Assembly (NCBI RefSeq): GCF_003428645.1 | Contig: NZ_QVQH01000001.1 | Coordinates: 310,001-374,000 of the forward strand | DNA length: 64,000 nt | Direction: 5' to 3' | From: Geodermatophilus marinus | GTDB lineage: Bacteria > Actinomycetota > Actinomycetes > Mycobacteriales > Geodermatophilaceae | In this document: in pieces, positions 35,540-45,331 of the stretch | Numbering within the stretch: the stretch's first letter is position 1 | Layout: every line of letters starts with the position of its first letter | The notes under the pieces: model-generated | Told to the model about the DNA's origin: nothing | Database searches by the model: none | Seen by the model: the letters and a program-made list of their open reading frames with translations, nothing else | Position numbers and translations under genes: made by a program

Positions 35540-36850
35540 GTGCTGCAGGCGTTCGCCGCGGCGTTCCGGACGCCAGACCTCCGGCGCAAGCTGCTGTTCT
35601 CCCTGGCGATCATCGCCGTGTACCGGCTGGGCGCCGCGATCCCGGGGCCCGGCGTCTCGGTGGAGGCGATCAACAGCTGCCTCGAGCAGGCGCAGGCCTC
35701 CGACCAGCGGGACGTCTACTCCCTGGTCAACCTCTTCTCCGGCGGCGCGCTGCTGCGCCTCTCGGTGTTCGCGCTGGGGATCATGCCCTACATCACCGCG
35801 AGCATCATCGTGCAGCTGCTCGTCGTGGTCATCCCGCGCTTCGAGCAGCTGAAGAAGGAGGGGCAGTCGGGCCAGCAGAAGCTGACCCAGTACACCCGCT
35901 ACCTCACGATCGCGCTCGCGGTGCTGCAGAGCACCGGCATCATCGCCCTCGCCCGCAGCGGCCAGCTCTTCCCCGGCTGCGCGCAGGACATCATCCCGTC
36001 GGACTCCATCTGGTCGACGATCCTCCTGGTCATCACCCTGACGGCCGGGACCGCGCTCATCATGTGGCTGGGGGAGCTGCTCACCGAGAAGGGGATCGGC
36101 AACGGCATGTCCGTGCTGATCTTCACCTCGATCGCGGCCCGCATCCCGGCCGAGGGCGGCGCCATCCTGCAGACCCGCGGCGGCTTCGTCTTCGCCTTCG
36201 TCTGCTTCCTGGCGCTGCTCATCATCGGCGCCGTCGTGTACGTCGAGCAGGCCCAGCGGCGCATCCCCGTCCAGTACGCCAAGCGCATGGTCGGCCGCCG
36301 CATGTACGGGGGCACCTCGACCTACCTGCCGCTGAAGGTCAACCAGGCCGGCGTCATCCCGGTCATCTTCGCCTCGTCCCTGCTCTACCTGCCGCAGCTG
36401 ATCACCCAGCTGCAGGGGGACGAGACCGGCCCCGTGCGGCAGTTCTTCGAGAACTACGTGATCGACCAGAGCAGCCCGGTCCACGTGGCGATCTACTTCG
36501 GGATGATCATCTTCTTCACGTACTTCTACGTGTCGATCACCTTCAACCCGGAGGAGCGCGCCGAGGACATGAAGCGCTACGGCGGCTTCATCCCCGGCAT
36601 CCGCCCCGGCCGACCGACCGCCGAGTACCTCCAGTACGTGCTGTCCCGGATCACCCTGCCCGGGTCGATCTACCTGGGGCTGGTGGCAGTGTTGCCCAAC
36701 CTGTTCCTCTCGATCACCCAGCCGGGAGCGAACCAGAACTTCCCGTTCGGGGGGACCGCAGTGCTGATCATGGTGGGAGTGGGGTTGGAGACCGTGAAGC
36801 AGATCGAGACGCAACTCAACCAGCGCAACTACGAAGGGTTCCTGAAGTAG
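35540..36850 (+). CDS. secY: Preprotein translocase subunit SecY
   Basis: A 436-residue protein with ten predicted membrane helices, the channel of the Sec translocon. Landmarks are [25 protein letters not shown] (helix 1 and plug entry), [17 protein letters not shown], the cytoplasmic loop [21 protein letters not shown] and [22 protein letters not shown] before helix 9. GTG at 35540 follows AGGGGAGGGCAC. The TAG stop shares its G with the adk GTG start. A possible -10 TAACCT at 35509-35514 suggests its own promoter. Confidence 0.97.
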   Translation: MLQAFAAAFRTPDLRRKLLFSLAIIAVYRLGAAIPGPGVSVEAINSCLEQAQASDQRDVYSLVNLFSGGALLRLSVFALGIMPYITASIIVQLLVVVIPRFEQLKKEGQSGQQKLTQYTRYLTIALAVLQSTGIIALARSGQLFPGCAQDIIPSDSIWSTILLVITLTAGTALIMWLGELLTEKGIGNGMSVLIFTSIAARIPAEGGAILQTRGGFVFAFVCFLALLIIGAVVYVEQAQRRIPVQYAKRMVGRRMYGGTSTYLPLKVNQAGVIPVIFASSLLYLPQLITQLQGDETGPVRQFFENYVIDQSSPVHVAIYFGMIIFFTYFYVSITFNPEERAEDMKRYGGFIPGIRPGRPTAEYLQYVLSRITLPGSIYLGLVAVLPNLFLSITQPGANQNFPFGGTAVLIMVGVGLETVKQIETQLNQRNYEGFLK

Positions 36851-37458
36851 TGCGCGTCGTGCTGCTCGGTCCCCCCGGGGCGGGCAAGGGGACCCAGGCC
36901 CAGATCCTCGCCGGCGCGCTGGGCGTCCCGGCCATCTCGACCGGCGACATCTTCCGCGCCAACGTCAGCGGCGGCACGCCGCTGGGGTTGGAGGCGAAGG
37001 TGTTCATGGACGCCGGTGACCTCGTGCCCGACGCGATCACCGTGGCCATGGTCAAGGACCGCCTCGCCGAGGCCGACGCCGCGGGCGGTTTCCTGCTCGA
37101 CGGCTTCCCGCGCACCATCGCCCAGGCCGAGCAGCTGGCCGTCTCCCTCACCGAACTGGGCCACGGGCTCGACCGCGTGCTCGAGTTCGTCGTCGACGAG
37201 GAGGAGCTGGTCGCCCGGCTGTCCACCCGGGTGGTCGAGGTCGACGGCAAGCAGGTCCAGCGCGAGGACGACAAGCCCGAGACGGTCCGGCGCCGGCTGG
37301 AGGTCTACCGGGAACAGACGGCGCCGCTCTCGGGGTTCTACGAGGCCGAGGGGCTGCTCGCCCGGGTGGACGCGATGGGGCCGGTCGAGGAGGTCACCGC
37401 GCGCGCGATGGCCGCGCTCGGCCAGCCGCAGACGGCCGGGCAGCCGGGCGCGGTCTGA
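36850..37458 (+). CDS. adk: Adenylate kinase
   Basis: A 202-residue enzyme converting ATP + AMP to 2 ADP. The P-loop GPPGAGKGT is at residues 7-15, [10 protein letters not shown] and [11 protein letters not shown] bind AMP, and the LID begins at TRVVEVDG. The LID is short and lacks the cysteine quartet, so it is the non-zinc form. The GTG overlaps the secY stop by one base. The secY-adk-map-infA order is conserved in many bacteria. Confidence 0.97.
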   Translation: MRVVLLGPPGAGKGTQAQILAGALGVPAISTGDIFRANVSGGTPLGLEAKVFMDAGDLVPDAITVAMVKDRLAEADAAGGFLLDGFPRTIAQAEQLAVSLTELGHGLDRVLEFVVDEEELVARLSTRVVEVDGKQVQREDDKPETVRRRLEVYREQTAPLSGFYEAEGLLARVDAMGPVEEVTARAMAALGQPQTAGQPGAV

Positions 37459-37529
37459 GGCGGGCGGCGACGATGGCCGCCGGAGGGCTCCTCGGTAGGC
37501 TGCCGCGGCTGGCGAAGTGGAGTGGACGG

Positions 37530-38333
37530 ATGATCCAGATCAAGACACCGCACGAGCTGGAGCTCATGCGCGGGGCGGGCCTGGTGGTGGCCGGTGCGAT
37601 CGCGGCGGTCCGCGCCGCCATCCGCCCCGGCGTGACCACCGGCGAGCTGGACGCCATCGCCGAGGACCACATCCGCACCGCCGGCGCCGTCCCCTCGTTC
37701 CTCGGCTACCACGGCTTCACCGGCAGCATCTGCGCCTCGATCAACGACGAGATCGTGCACGGCATCCCGCGGCCGGACCGGGTGCTCGCCCAGGGCGACA
37801 ACATCTCGATCGACTGCGGTGCGATCCTGCACGGCTGGCACGGCGACTCCGCCGTCACCGTCACCGTGGGGGAGCCCTCTACCGAGGACGCCGCCCTCAT
37901 GGACGTCACCGAGCGGTCGATGTGGGCCGGCCTGGCCCGGGCCGTCGCCGGCGGGCGGCTGACCGACATCAGCCACGCCGTCGAGGAGGTCGTCGTGGCC
38001 GAGCGGCACCCCTACGGGATCGTCGACCACTACGGCGGGCACGGCATCGGCACCGAGATGCACCAGGACCCGCACGTGCTGAACTACGGCCGCCCGGGTC
38101 GGGGCCCGCGCCTGGTCCCCGGCCTCGCCCTGGCGATCGAGCCGATGGTGACCGTGGGGGACCCGGCCACCGAGGAGCTCGACGACGGCTGGACCGTCGT
38201 GACCAAGGACGGGTCGCGTGCGGCCCACTTCGAGCACACCGTCGCCGTCACCCCGGAGGGGCCGTGGGTCCTCACGGCCGAGGACGGCGGCGTCGCGGGG
38301 CTGGCGCCCTTCGGGATCACGCCCCGCACCTAG
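37530..38333 (+). CDS. map: Methionine aminopeptidase, type I
   Basis: A 267-residue metalloprotease that removes initiator methionine. Metal ligands are D95 and D106 ([14 protein letters not shown]), H in [11 protein letters not shown] in AIEPMV and E in [11 protein letters not shown] 37530 begins the conserved [17 protein letters not shown]; an in-frame ATG at 37473 would add 19 residues. Stop TAG opens a palindromic element. Confidence 0.95.
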   Translation: MIQIKTPHELELMRGAGLVVAGAIAAVRAAIRPGVTTGELDAIAEDHIRTAGAVPSFLGYHGFTGSICASINDEIVHGIPRPDRVLAQGDNISIDCGAILHGWHGDSAVTVTVGEPSTEDAALMDVTERSMWAGLARAVAGGRLTDISHAVEEVVVAERHPYGIVDHYGGHGIGTEMHQDPHVLNYGRPGRGPRLVPGLALAIEPMVTVGDPATEELDDGWTVVTKDGSRAAHFEHTVAVTPEGPWVLTAEDGGVAGLAPFGITPRT

Positions 38334-38396
38334 GAGGACCTCGCTACCCCCACCGCTCGCAGGCTCGCGGCGGGACCCTGCAGCGAGGCCGTTCCA
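38331..38396 (+). repeat. Dispersed 3'-end palindrome, copy after map
   Basis: The map stop TAG is followed by GAGGACCTCGCTACCCCC. CCGCTCGCAGGCTCGCGGCGG forms the inner hairpin and GCAGCGAGGCC the right arm. The tail is GCCGTTCCAGTCGGTCACC. Confidence 0.85.
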
Positions 38397-38454
38397 GTCG
38401 GTCACCGGCTCGGCTCGGGACGGCGTCCCTCCTGGTGGATCACATCCACCCGGG

Positions 38455-38484
38455 TTGGAGCGGCGCGTCGGAGCGGGGTACAGT
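38455..38484 (+). promoter_or_regulatory. Promoter of the alpha operon (infA to rpoA)
   Basis: TTGGAG (38455-38460), an 18-nt spacer and TACAGT (38479-38484). It lies after the map-linked palindrome and about 170 nt before infA. Confidence 0.65.
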
Positions 38485-38656
38485 GGCCGATGGCGCTAAC
38501 GCCGCCCTGTTGTCGTGCTGTGGCCGCGCGGCACGGGGCGCCCTCTGCGGGAGCGTCCTGCACCACCCGTTCGAACACACCTCCGCGCACCCGCCGGCCC
38601 CGGCGTGGGCGCAGGGGTCCCACCAGCACCACCGAGACAGGGAGGCCGTGTCGGGC

Positions 38657-38878
38657 ATGGCGAAGAAGGACGGGGCCATCGAGGTCGAGGGTCGCGTCGT
38701 CGAGCCGCTGCCCAACGCGATGTTCCGGGTCGAGCTGCAGAACGGGCACCGGGTGCTCGCCCACATCAGCGGCAAGATGCGCCAGCACTACATCCGCATC
38801 CTGCCCGAGGACCGCGTGGTCGTGGAGCTCTCGCCCTACGACCTGACCCGCGGTCGCATCGTCTACCGCTACAAGTAA
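38657..38878 (+). CDS. infA: Translation initiation factor IF-1
   Basis: A 73-residue OB-fold protein of exact family length: [26 protein letters not shown]-type start, [20 protein letters not shown] and the C-terminal [17 protein letters not shown]-1 blocks the A site during initiation. ATG 38657; GTG 38648 would add three residues. Stop TAA. Confidence 0.97.
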   Translation: MAKKDGAIEVEGRVVEPLPNAMFRVELQNGHRVLAHISGKMRQHYIRILPEDRVVVELSPYDLTRGRIVYRYK

Positions 38879-38946
38879 CCGCTGCGGCGCGTCCTGTCGA
38901 CGACGACGCGCCGGGCGCACGAGCACAGGAATGAGGGGCGGCACCG

Positions 38947-39060
38947 GTGAAGGTCCAGCCGTCGGTGAAGAAGATCTGCGACAAGTGCAAGGTGATCCGC
39001 CGGCACGGCCGGGTCATGGTCATCTGTGACAACGCCCGCCACAAGCAGCGGCAGGGCTGA
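38947..39060 (+). CDS. rpmJ: 50S ribosomal protein L36
   Basis: A 37-residue protein starting [20 protein letters not shown] and ending RHKQRQG. The zinc ribbon ligands C11, C14, C27 and H32 are all there, so this is the zinc form. GTG start after GAGGGGCGG. Confidence 0.96.
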   Translation: MKVQPSVKKICDKCKVIRRHGRVMVICDNARHKQRQG

Positions 39061-39075
39061 GGGAGTACCTGAGAC

Positions 39076-39456
39076 ATGGCACGACTGGCCGGCGTCGACC
39101 TGCCCCGCGAGAAGCGGATGGAGATCGCGCTCACCTACATCTACGGCATCGGCAAGGCCCACGCCAAGGAGACCCTGGCCGCGACGGGCGTCAGCCCCGA
39201 CCTGCGCGCCCGGGACCTCAGCGACGAGGACCTGCTCAAGCTGCGCGACTACATCGACGAGCACTTCCGCGTCGAGGGTGACCTGCGCCGCGAGGTGGCC
39301 GCCGACATCCGCCGCAAGGTGGAGATCGGCTGCTACCAGGGCCTGCGGCACCGCCGCGGCCTCCCGGTGCACGGGCAGCGCACCCGCACGAACGCGCGCT
39401 CCAGCAAGGGCCCGCGCAAGACCATCGCCGGCAAGAAGAAGGCCGGCAAGAAGTAA
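39076..39456 (+). CDS. rpsM: 30S ribosomal protein S13
   Basis: A 126-residue S13: [25 protein letters not shown]-type start, [20 protein letters not shown] and a Lys-rich end. It contacts P-site tRNA and bridges to the large subunit. Start follows GGGAGTACCTGAG. Stop TAA, then a palindromic element. Confidence 0.97.
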   Translation: MARLAGVDLPREKRMEIALTYIYGIGKAHAKETLAATGVSPDLRARDLSDEDLLKLRDYIDEHFRVEGDLRREVAADIRRKVEIGCYQGLRHRRGLPVHGQRTRTNARSSKGPRKTIAGKKKAGKK

Positions 39457-39580
39457 GAGGACCCCGCTTCCCCCCACGCCTCGCACGCTCGGCGTGGGCC
39501 CCTGAAGCGGGGCCGACTCCGGCACTGCGCCGGGGCCGTTCCAGGCCCTCACCCGGGCCGTTCCACCCCCTCACCAGGCC
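39457..39580 (+). repeat. Dispersed 3'-end palindrome with extra tails, after rpsM
   Basis: GAGGACCCCGCTTCCCCCC opens the element. The inner hairpin CCCACGCC/GGCGTGGG encloses TCGCACGCTC, and GAAGCGGGGCC (39504-39514) is the right arm. Two further tails follow, GGGGCCGTTCCAGGCCCTCA and GGGCCGTTCCACCCCCTCAC. Confidence 0.8.
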
Positions 39581-39604
39581 ACGAAAGACAGAGGAACCGG
39601 ATAC

Positions 39605-40012
39605 ATGCCTCCCAGGGCTCGTGCCGCGGCCGGCGCCAAGAAGGTCCGCCGCAAGGAGAAGAAGAACGTCGCCCACGGCGCCGCGCACATCAAGAGCACG
39701 TTCAACAACACGATCGTGTCGATCACCGACCCCAACGGGAACGTGATCAGCTGGGCCTCCGCCGGCCACGTCGGCTTCAAGGGCTCCCGCAAGTCCACGC
39801 CGTTCGCCGCGCAGATGGCCGCCGAGAACGCCGCGCGCAAGGCGCAGGAGCACGGCATGCGCAAGGTCGACGTCTTCGTCAAGGGCCCGGGCTCGGGTCG
39901 GGAGACCGCGATCCGCTCGCTGCAGGCCACCGGCCTCGAGGTGGGCCAGATCCAGGACGTGACGCCGCAGCCGCACAACGGCTGCCGCCCCAAGAAGCGC
40001 CGCCGGGTCTGA
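39605..40012 (+). CDS. rpsK: 30S ribosomal protein S11
   Basis: A 135-residue S11: [40 protein letters not shown] and the C-terminal [16 protein letters not shown]. It lines the platform by the mRNA exit. ATG after AGAGGAACC. Confidence 0.97.
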   Translation: MPPRARAAAGAKKVRRKEKKNVAHGAAHIKSTFNNTIVSITDPNGNVISWASAGHVGFKGSRKSTPFAAQMAAENAARKAQEHGMRKVDVFVKGPGSGRETAIRSLQATGLEVGQIQDVTPQPHNGCRPKKRRRV

Positions 40013-40044
40013 CCGGCCACCGACGAGAGCGAAGGTAGATAACC

Positions 40045-40671
40045 GTGGCCCGTTACACCGGAGCCGACTGCCGCATGTGCCGGCGCGAGAAGATGAAGCT
40101 GTTCCTCAAGGGCAGCAAGTGCGAGTCCCCGAAGTGCCCGATCGAGATCCGGCCCTACCCGCCGGGCGAGCACGGCCGGGGACGCAGCAAGGACAGCGAG
40201 TACCTGCTGCAGCTGCGGGAGAAGCAGAAGGCCCGCCGGATCTACGGCGTGCTGGAGAAGCAGTTCCGCGGCTACTACGAAGAGGCCAACAAGAAGTCCG
40301 GCAAGACCGGTGAGGTCCTGCTGCAGATCCTCGAGTCGCGGCTGGACAACGTGGTCTACCGGGCCGGCTTCGCCGAGTCCCGCGACATGGCCCGCCAGCT
40401 GGTGCGCCACGGCCACATCCGGGTCAACGGCCGCAAGGTCGACATCCCGTCCTACCGGGTGGCCGCCAACGACATCGTCGAGGTCGCGGAGAAGTCGCGC
40501 CGGATGATGCCCTTCGAGGTCGCCCAGGCCCGCGCCGGTGAGCGGCCGGTGCCGCCGTGGCTGGAGGTCATCAGCTCCCAGCTGCGCGTGCTGGTCCACA
40601 GCGTCCCGGCCCGCCAGGTGATCGACACCCCGGTCCAGGAGCAGCTGATCGTCGAGCTCTACTCCAAGTAA
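40045..40671 (+). CDS. rpsD: 30S ribosomal protein S4, zinc form
   Basis: A 208-residue S4. The N-terminal cysteines C9, C12, C26 and C31 (CRMCRREKMKLFLKGSKC and PKC) make the zinc-binding type. The S4 RNA-binding motif is RLDNVVYRAGFAESRDMARQ LVRHGH-like. It starts 30S assembly. GTG start after GCGAAGGTAG. Stop TAA. Confidence 0.97.
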   Translation: MARYTGADCRMCRREKMKLFLKGSKCESPKCPIEIRPYPPGEHGRGRSKDSEYLLQLREKQKARRIYGVLEKQFRGYYEEANKKSGKTGEVLLQILESRLDNVVYRAGFAESRDMARQLVRHGHIRVNGRKVDIPSYRVAANDIVEVAEKSRRMMPFEVAQARAGERPVPPWLEVISSQLRVLVHSVPARQVIDTPVQEQLIVELYSK

Positions 40672-40673
40672 GT

Positions 40674-40741
40674 AGAAGGACCCCCTCGCTCCCCACCACG
40701 CGCTCCGCGCGCGGCGGGTCCCGGCGAGGGGGCCGTTCCAT
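40674..40741 (+). repeat. Dispersed 3'-end palindrome, copy after rpsD
   Basis: TAGAAGGACCCCCTCG begins 2 nt after the TAA stop, so here the TAG is not the stop. The inner part is CCACCACGCGCTCCGCGCG. The right arm CGAGGGGGCC and tail GCCGTTCCATCGCGTCACCA follow. Arms are the same as in the first unit of the tandem array. Confidence 0.85.
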
Positions 40742-40843
40742 CGCGTCACCACGGCGGGGCGGTCGGACAGATGACCGCCCCGCTGGCACCACCCCCTCAC
40801 GGCGTCATATGGCGGGCGCCGGAGGACCCCGAGGAGAACACCC

Positions 40844-41920
40844 ATGCTCATCGCACAGCGCCCCACGCTGACCGAGGAGACCATCTCCGAGCACCGCTCG
40901 CGGTTCGTCATCGAGCCCCTCGAGCCCGGCTTCGGCTACACGCTCGGCAACTCGCTGCGGCGCACGCTGCTGTCGTCCATCCCCGGTGCGGCGGTCACCA
41001 GCATCCGCATCGAGGGCACCCTGCACGAGTTCACCACCGTGCCGGGCGTCAAGGAGGACGTCACCGAGATCATCCTCAACCTCAAGGGCCTGGTCGTCAG
41101 CTCCGACTCCGACGAGCCGGTGACCATGTACCTGCGCAAGCAGGGCCCCGGCGAGGTGACCGCCGCGGACATCGCCCCGCCGGCCGGTGTCGAGGTGCAC
41201 AACCCCGACCTGCACATCGCGACCCTCAACGCGAAGGGCCGCCTGGAGATCGAGCTGGTCGTCGAGCGGGGCCGCGGCTACGTGCCGGCGCCGCAGAACA
41301 AGCAGCCCGGTCAGGAGATCGGCCGCATCCCGGTCGACTCGATCTACTCGCCGGTCCTCAAGGTCACCTACGCCGTCGAGGCCACCCGTGTCGAGCAGCG
41401 CACCGACTTCGACCGCCTGGTCGTCGACGTCGAGACCAAGCCCTCGATCGCCCCGCGCGACGCCATCGCCTCCGCCGGCTCGACCCTGGTCGAGCTGTTC
41501 GGCCTGCTGCGCGAGCTGAACGTGGACGCCGAGGGCATCGAGGTCGGGCCCAGCCCGGCCGAGGCGGCGGACATCGCCAACTTCTCGATGCCGATCGAGG
41601 ACATGGACCTCACCGTCCGGTCCTACAACTGCCTCAAGCGCGAGGGCGTGCACACCGTCGGCGAGCTGGTCACCCGCTCCGAGGCCGACCTGCTCGACAT
41701 CCGCAACTTCGGCGCCAAGTCGATCGACGAGGTCAAGATGAAGCTGGCGGCGATGGGCCTCGCGCTCAAGGACAGCCCGCCCGGGTTCATCCCGACCTCG
41801 GTCGAGAGCTACGACGAGGGCTACGAGACCGACGCCTACCACGGTGCCGCCGAGTACGGCGGCCAGTACGGCGGGGGCGAGTACGGCGAGGCCTCCTACC
41901 AGGAGACCGAGCAGCTCTAG
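40844..41920 (+). CDS. rpoA: DNA-directed RNA polymerase subunit alpha
   Basis: A 358-residue alpha subunit. The N-terminal assembly domain has [31 protein letters not shown]-type sequence. After a flexible linker, the C-terminal domain has [20 protein letters not shown] and [19 protein letters not shown], which bind UP elements and activators. The last 45 residues are acidic and Tyr/Gly-rich, longer than in E. coli. ATG after GAGGAGAACACC. The stop TAG opens a palindrome. Confidence 0.97.
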   Translation: MLIAQRPTLTEETISEHRSRFVIEPLEPGFGYTLGNSLRRTLLSSIPGAAVTSIRIEGTLHEFTTVPGVKEDVTEIILNLKGLVVSSDSDEPVTMYLRKQGPGEVTAADIAPPAGVEVHNPDLHIATLNAKGRLEIELVVERGRGYVPAPQNKQPGQEIGRIPVDSIYSPVLKVTYAVEATRVEQRTDFDRLVVDVETKPSIAPRDAIASAGSTLVELFGLLRELNVDAEGIEVGPSPAEAADIANFSMPIEDMDLTVRSYNCLKREGVHTVGELVTRSEADLLDIRNFGAKSIDEVKMKLAAMGLALKDSPPGFIPTSVESYDEGYETDAYHGAAEYGGQYGGGEYGEASYQETEQL

Positions 41921-41982
41921 AAGGACCCCGCTGCCCCCCACCGCTCGCAGGCTCGCGGCGGGACCCTGCAGCGGGGCCGACT
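41918..41982 (+). repeat. Dispersed 3'-end palindrome, copy after rpoA
   Basis: A close-to-consensus copy. TAGAAGGACCCCGCTGC begins with the rpoA stop codon. CCGCTCGCAGGCTCGCGGCGG is the inner hairpin and GCAGCGGGGCC (41968-41978) the right arm. The tail is shortened (GCCGACTGTCC). Confidence 0.88.
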
Positions 41983-42152
41983 GTCCGGGGTTGGATGGCG
42001 GGGAGACCCGCCGTCCGGCACCGTCGTCCGGACAGCCACACTGGGGGCCGCGGCACGACCGGCACCCGCGCTCGACGGATGACCACCCCCGCACGACTGC
42101 TTGCACGATGCAGCCCGGCGCCCACCGCCCGGCCGCCCGAGGAAGGACCGAC

Positions 42153-42812
42153 ATGCCCACCCCCACCAAGGGCCCCCGTCTCGGCGGGTCCCCCGCGCAC
42201 GAGCGGCTGATGCTGGCCAACCTGGCCACCTCGCTGTTCGAGCACGGGCGGATCACCACCACCGAGGCCAAGGCGAAGCGGCTGCGCCCCTTCGCCGAGA
42301 AGCTGGTGACCTTCGCCAAGCGCGGTGACCTGCACGCCCGGCGGCAGGTCATGACGGTCATCCGCGACAAGGACGTCGTCCACACCCTGTTCGCCGAGAT
42401 CGGGCCGCGCTACGAGAACCGCCCCGGCGGCTACACGCGCATCACCAAGGTCGGGCCGCGCAAGGGCGACAACGCCCCCATGGCGGTCATCGAGCTCGTC
42501 GAGGCGCTGACCGTGGCCCAGCAGGCCGTCGGCGAGGCCGAGCGGGCCCGCGGCACCCGGTTCGCCGCCGGCACCGGCTCCGCCGCCGCCGCCGCGGGCG
42601 AGGTCACCGCCGACGCGCTCGAGTCGGCCGAGGGCGCCGAGTCCGCCGACAGCGCCGAGCCGGCGGACTCCGCCGGCTCCGCGGACTCCGCCGGCAGCCC
42701 GGAGGAGACCGCCGAGGCCGGCAGCAACGCCAGCCCCGCCACCCCGGAGGACGTCGACGCGACGGACGCCGCGGAGCCGGCGGGTGCCGCGGAGCCCGGG
42801 GACGCGAGGTGA
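42153..42812 (+). CDS. rplQ: 50S ribosomal protein L17, with acidic C-terminal extension
   Basis: Residues 1-120 are L17: [33 protein letters not shown]-type start and [20 protein letters not shown]. The protein is 219 residues because about 95 Ala, Glu, Asp and Ser residues follow, with repeated SAD/PADSAG units. The ATG follows GAGGAAGGACCG. The stop overlaps the next gene by 4 bp. Confidence 0.96.
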   Translation: MPTPTKGPRLGGSPAHERLMLANLATSLFEHGRITTTEAKAKRLRPFAEKLVTFAKRGDLHARRQVMTVIRDKDVVHTLFAEIGPRYENRPGGYTRITKVGPRKGDNAPMAVIELVEALTVAQQAVGEAERARGTRFAAGTGSAAAAAGEVTADALESAEGAESADSAEPADSAGSADSAGSPEETAEAGSNASPATPEDVDATDAAEPAGAAEPGDAR

Positions 42813-43111
42813 CCGGCCCGGAGACCACCGGCCCCGGCGGCGACACCTCGCCGGCCGTGACCGGTGGCGACGTCGACCCCGAGGCCCAGGAGACCGTCAC
42901 CGACGTCTTCAACCCCGACGACGAGCGGCAGGACGACGGCGACGTCACCCCGGAGCCGCAGCGGGAGAACGCCGCGGTCGTCGACGACCCGGCGCTCTCG
43001 CCCGAGGTCGCCCGAGCCGCCGCAGCCGAGGTCGAGGCCGCCGAGCTCTCCGACGCCGCGACCTCCGGCACCCGGTACGAGGGCGGCGACGCCGCGCCCG
43101 ACCCCCGGTGA
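42809..43111 (+). CDS. Acidic low-complexity orphan coupled to rplQ
   Basis: A 100-residue protein of unknown function. The GTG overlaps the rplQ stop (GTGA). Third codon positions are almost all G or C, as in the neighbours, so it is likely translated. Composition is Asp, Glu, Ala, Pro, Thr and Gly with no hydrophobic core, membrane segment or cysteine, which suggests disorder. It continues the style of the L17 tail and may derive from such a tail. Confidence 0.5.
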   Translation: MTGPETTGPGGDTSPAVTGGDVDPEAQETVTDVFNPDDERQDDGDVTPEPQRENAAVVDDPALSPEVARAAAAEVEAAELSDAATSGTRYEGGDAAPDPR

Positions 43112-43118
43112 GCGGTCG

Positions 43119-43967
43119 CTGACCGCCGCACAGCACACCGACGAGCCCGCCCCCGTCCCCGGGGGCGGGCTCGTCCGTCTCCGCCTGTCGATCGCCTACG
43201 ACGGGACGGCGCTGCACGGGTGGGCCCGCCAGCCCGGCCAGCGCACCGTGCAGGGCGACCTGGAGGCGGCGCTGGCCACCGTGCTGCGCCGCCCGGTGGG
43301 GCTGACCGTGGCCGGGCGGACCGACGCCGGCGTGCACGCCACCGGGCAGGTGGCGCACTGCGACGTCCCCCTCGACGTGTGGGACCGGCACCGGGACGGG
43401 CTGGTGCGGCGGCTGCGCGGCGTCCTCGCCCCCGACGTCGCCGTGACCGCGGTCGGTACCGCGCCGCCCGACTTCGACGCGCGCTTCGGGGCGCTGGCCC
43501 GCCACTACGTGTACCGGCTCACCGACGCCCCCGGGGGGGCGCCCCCGCTGCGCCGGGCGGACACCACCCCGTGGCCGCGCGGGGTCGACGCGGCCGCCAT
43601 GGCGGCCGCGGCGCGACTGCTGCTGGGCGAGCACGACTTCGCCGCGTTCTGCCGGCGCCGCGAGGGGGCCACCACCGTGCGCGCGCTCCAGGCGCTCGAC
43701 GTGGCCCGCGACGGTGCCCTCGTCACCGTCGCCGCGTCGGCGGACGCGTTCTGCCATTCGATGGTGCGCAGCCTGGTCGGGGCCCTGCTGGTCGTGGGGG
43801 AGGGGCGCCGGCCGGTCGGGTGGCCCGCGGCGCTGCTCGGCCGCACCGAGCGCTCCGGGGAGGTGCCGGTCGCGCCCGCCCGCGGGCTGACGCTGGTGCG
43901 CGTCGACTACCCCGCCGACGACGCGCTCGCCGCCCGGGCGAAGGTCACGCGGGCCCGCCGCTGCTGA
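43119..43967 (+). CDS. truA: tRNA pseudouridine(38-40) synthase TruA
   Basis: The enzyme modifies U38-40 in the anticodon stem. [20 protein letters not shown] opens the fold, and [15 protein letters not shown] holds the catalytic Asp. [20 protein letters not shown] is the conserved C-terminal segment. The start is uncertain: no ATG, GTG or TTG occurs in this frame between an ATG at 42864, inside the preceding coding region, and a GTG inside the conserved core. CTG at 43119 with GGTGAG six nt upstream is the choice offered here. A GC hairpin lies between 43141 and 43174. An indel in this GC-rich stretch is also possible, since a GTG at 43108 in another frame overlaps the previous stop in the usual 4-bp way. 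Confidence 0.85.
   Translation: MTAAQHTDEPAPVPGGGLVRLRLSIAYDGTALHGWARQPGQRTVQGDLEAALATVLRRPVGLTVAGRTDAGVHATGQVAHCDVPLDVWDRHRDGLVRRLRGVLAPDVAVTAVGTAPPDFDARFGALARHYVYRLTDAPGGAPPLRRADTTPWPRGVDAAAMAAAARLLLGEHDFAAFCRRREGATTVRALQALDVARDGALVTVAASADAFCHSMVRSLVGALLVVGEGRRPVGWPAALLGRTERSGEVPVAPARGLTLVRVDYPADDALAARAKVTRARRC
43141..43174 (+). other. GC hairpin at the 5' end of truA
   Basis: ACGAGCCCGCCCCCG (43141-43155) pairs perfectly with 43160-43174 around a TCCC loop. It resembles a terminator of the alpha operon but lies inside the extended truA frame, downstream of the proposed start. Confidence 0.6.
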
Positions 43968-44009
43968 CCGGCCGGTCGGCGGGCCGCGGGGACCGCCGGG
44001 CGCGACCGG

Positions 44010-44675
44010 CTACGGCGTCGCCGCGACCGCCTCGGCGACCGGGGTGTCGCCGCCGACCAGCTCCACGACCGCGCCGTCCCGCGGGGCGTCCAGCAGGGCG
44101 AGCAGCACCGCGGCCACGTCGTCCCGCGGCACCTGGCCGGCGTCGATGCCGTGGCCGAGCCGCACCCTCCCGGTGCCCGGGTCGTCGGTGAGCCCGCCCG
44201 GGCGGACGACGGTGACGGCCAGGGCGGGCCGGGCCAGCAGATCGGCCTCGGCGGCCAGCTTGGCGCGCAGGTAGGCGGTGAAGACCTCGTCGGCGCCCGC
44301 GGGCGTCCCGCCCCCGGCCACGCGGTCCACGCCCATCGAGCTCACCAGCAGGTAGGTGCGGACACCGGCCTGCTCGGCGGCGTCGGCGAGCAGGACGGCG
44401 GCGCCGCGGTCGACGGTGTCCTTGCGCGGTGCCCCGCTGCCGGGCCCGGCGCCGGCGGCGAACACGACCGCGTCCGCCCCGCGCACGACCTCGGCGACCT
44501 CGTCGGCGGAGACCTGCTCGAGGTCGAGCACCACCGGCCGCACGCCGTCGCCCTCCAGGTCGGCCCGGTGGTCGGGGTTGCGGACGATGCCGAGGACGGT
44601 GTCCCCGCGGGCGGACAGCAGGCGGCCCAGGCGGCGGGCGACCTGCCCGTGGGCCCCGGCGATCACGATGCGCAT
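44010..44675 (-). CDS. NAD(P)-binding SDR-like oxidoreductase (NmrA/YwnB type)
   Basis: A 221-residue Rossmann protein. The dinucleotide motif is IAGAHGQVARRLGRLLSARG. VVFAAGAGPGSGA and YLLVSSMGVDR are the next strands, and YLRAKLAAEADL holds the YxxxK-like pair; VTVVRPGGLTDD follows. It belongs to the atypical short-chain family that often senses or reduces small molecules; the substrate is unknown. ATG 44675. It is convergent with truA and lies directly downstream of mobA on the minus strand, 9 nt away. Confidence 0.82.
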   Translation of the reverse strand: MRIVIAGAHGQVARRLGRLLSARGDTVLGIVRNPDHRADLEGDGVRPVVLDLEQVSADEVAEVVRGADAVVFAAGAGPGSGAPRKDTVDRGAAVLLADAAEQAGVRTYLLVSSMGVDRVAGGGTPAGADEVFTAYLRAKLAAEADLLARPALAVTVVRPGGLTDDPGTGRVRLGHGIDAGQVPRDDVAAVLLALLDAPRDGAVVELVGGDTPVAEAVAATP

Positions 44676-44684
44676 GCGCGGGGC

Positions 44685-45290
44685 CTACCCCCGGCGGCGC
44701 CGCCCCACCCGGGCGCGCTCGGCGGCCGCCCGGGCCCGCTCCAGCTCGGCCGGGGTGTCGCAGTCGGTCCACGGCGGCGGCCGGCCCTCGGGCACCTCCG
44801 GGCGCAGCCGTCGGACGGCCAGCTCGGCGAGCACCCGGCGGACCGAGGTGGGGCCGCTGACCCCGGACAGCGCCGCGCCCAGCGCCGCGGTGCGCCAGAC
44901 CCCGAGCAGCAGCTGGTCACGGCCGGTGTCGTCGACGACGAGCACGCCGTCGCCGGTCAGCCGCTCGCGCAGCGCGCGCACCAGCCCGGCCGTGACGAAC
45001 GGGAGGTCACCGGCGAGCAGCGCTACCACCTCGGTGTCCACGACCGCCAGCCCGGCCCGCATCGCCGCCACCGGCCCGCCCCGGGGCGGGTCCTCCCGGA
45101 CCACCACCACGCCGGGGGGCACCGGCTGCGGCGGGCCGACGACCACCCGCGGGTCGGCGTCGGCGACGGCGGCCAGCACGATCGCGAGCATCGTCCGGCC
45201 GCCGACCTCGAGCTGCGGCTTCGCCCGTCCCCCCATCCGGGCCGCGCGGCCGCCGGCCAGGACGACCGCGGCGTACGGCGGCAGGACCAT
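44685..45290 (-). CDS. mobA: Molybdenum cofactor guanylyltransferase-like protein
   Basis: A 201-residue nucleotidyltransferase. [20 protein letters not shown] is the nucleotide-binding signature, [14 protein letters not shown] holds the metal Asp, and [11 protein letters not shown] is typical for MobA. MobA attaches GMP to molybdopterin to make the bis-MGD cofactor of formate dehydrogenase and other DMSO-reductase-family enzymes. It stands divergent from fdhD and near moeA-moaC-mog, which supports the role. Confidence 0.85.
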   Translation of the reverse strand: MVLPPYAAVVLAGGRAARMGGRAKPQLEVGGRTMLAIVLAAVADADPRVVVGPPQPVPPGVVVVREDPPRGGPVAAMRAGLAVVDTEVVALLAGDLPFVTAGLVRALRERLTGDGVLVVDDTGRDQLLLGVWRTAALGAALSGVSGPTSVRRVLAELAVRRLRPEVPEGRPPPWTDCDTPAELERARAAAERARVGRRRRG

Positions 45291-45317
45291 GCGAGGACCG
45301 TAGGCCGCCGGCGTGGG

Positions 45318-45323
45318 TACCGT
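45318..45323 (+). promoter_or_regulatory. -10 box of fdhD, leaderless arrangement
   Basis: TACCGT ends 8 nt before the GTG start at 45332. Transcription would begin at or next to the start codon. Confidence 0.5.
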
Positions 45324-45331
45324 CGCCTCCC

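Noticed and set aside
42864-43118. N-terminal extension of TruA from ATG 42864
   Set aside because: Composition is Arg/Pro/Ser/Thr-rich, as in an out-of-frame reading of the acidic gene; codon bias fits the other frame.
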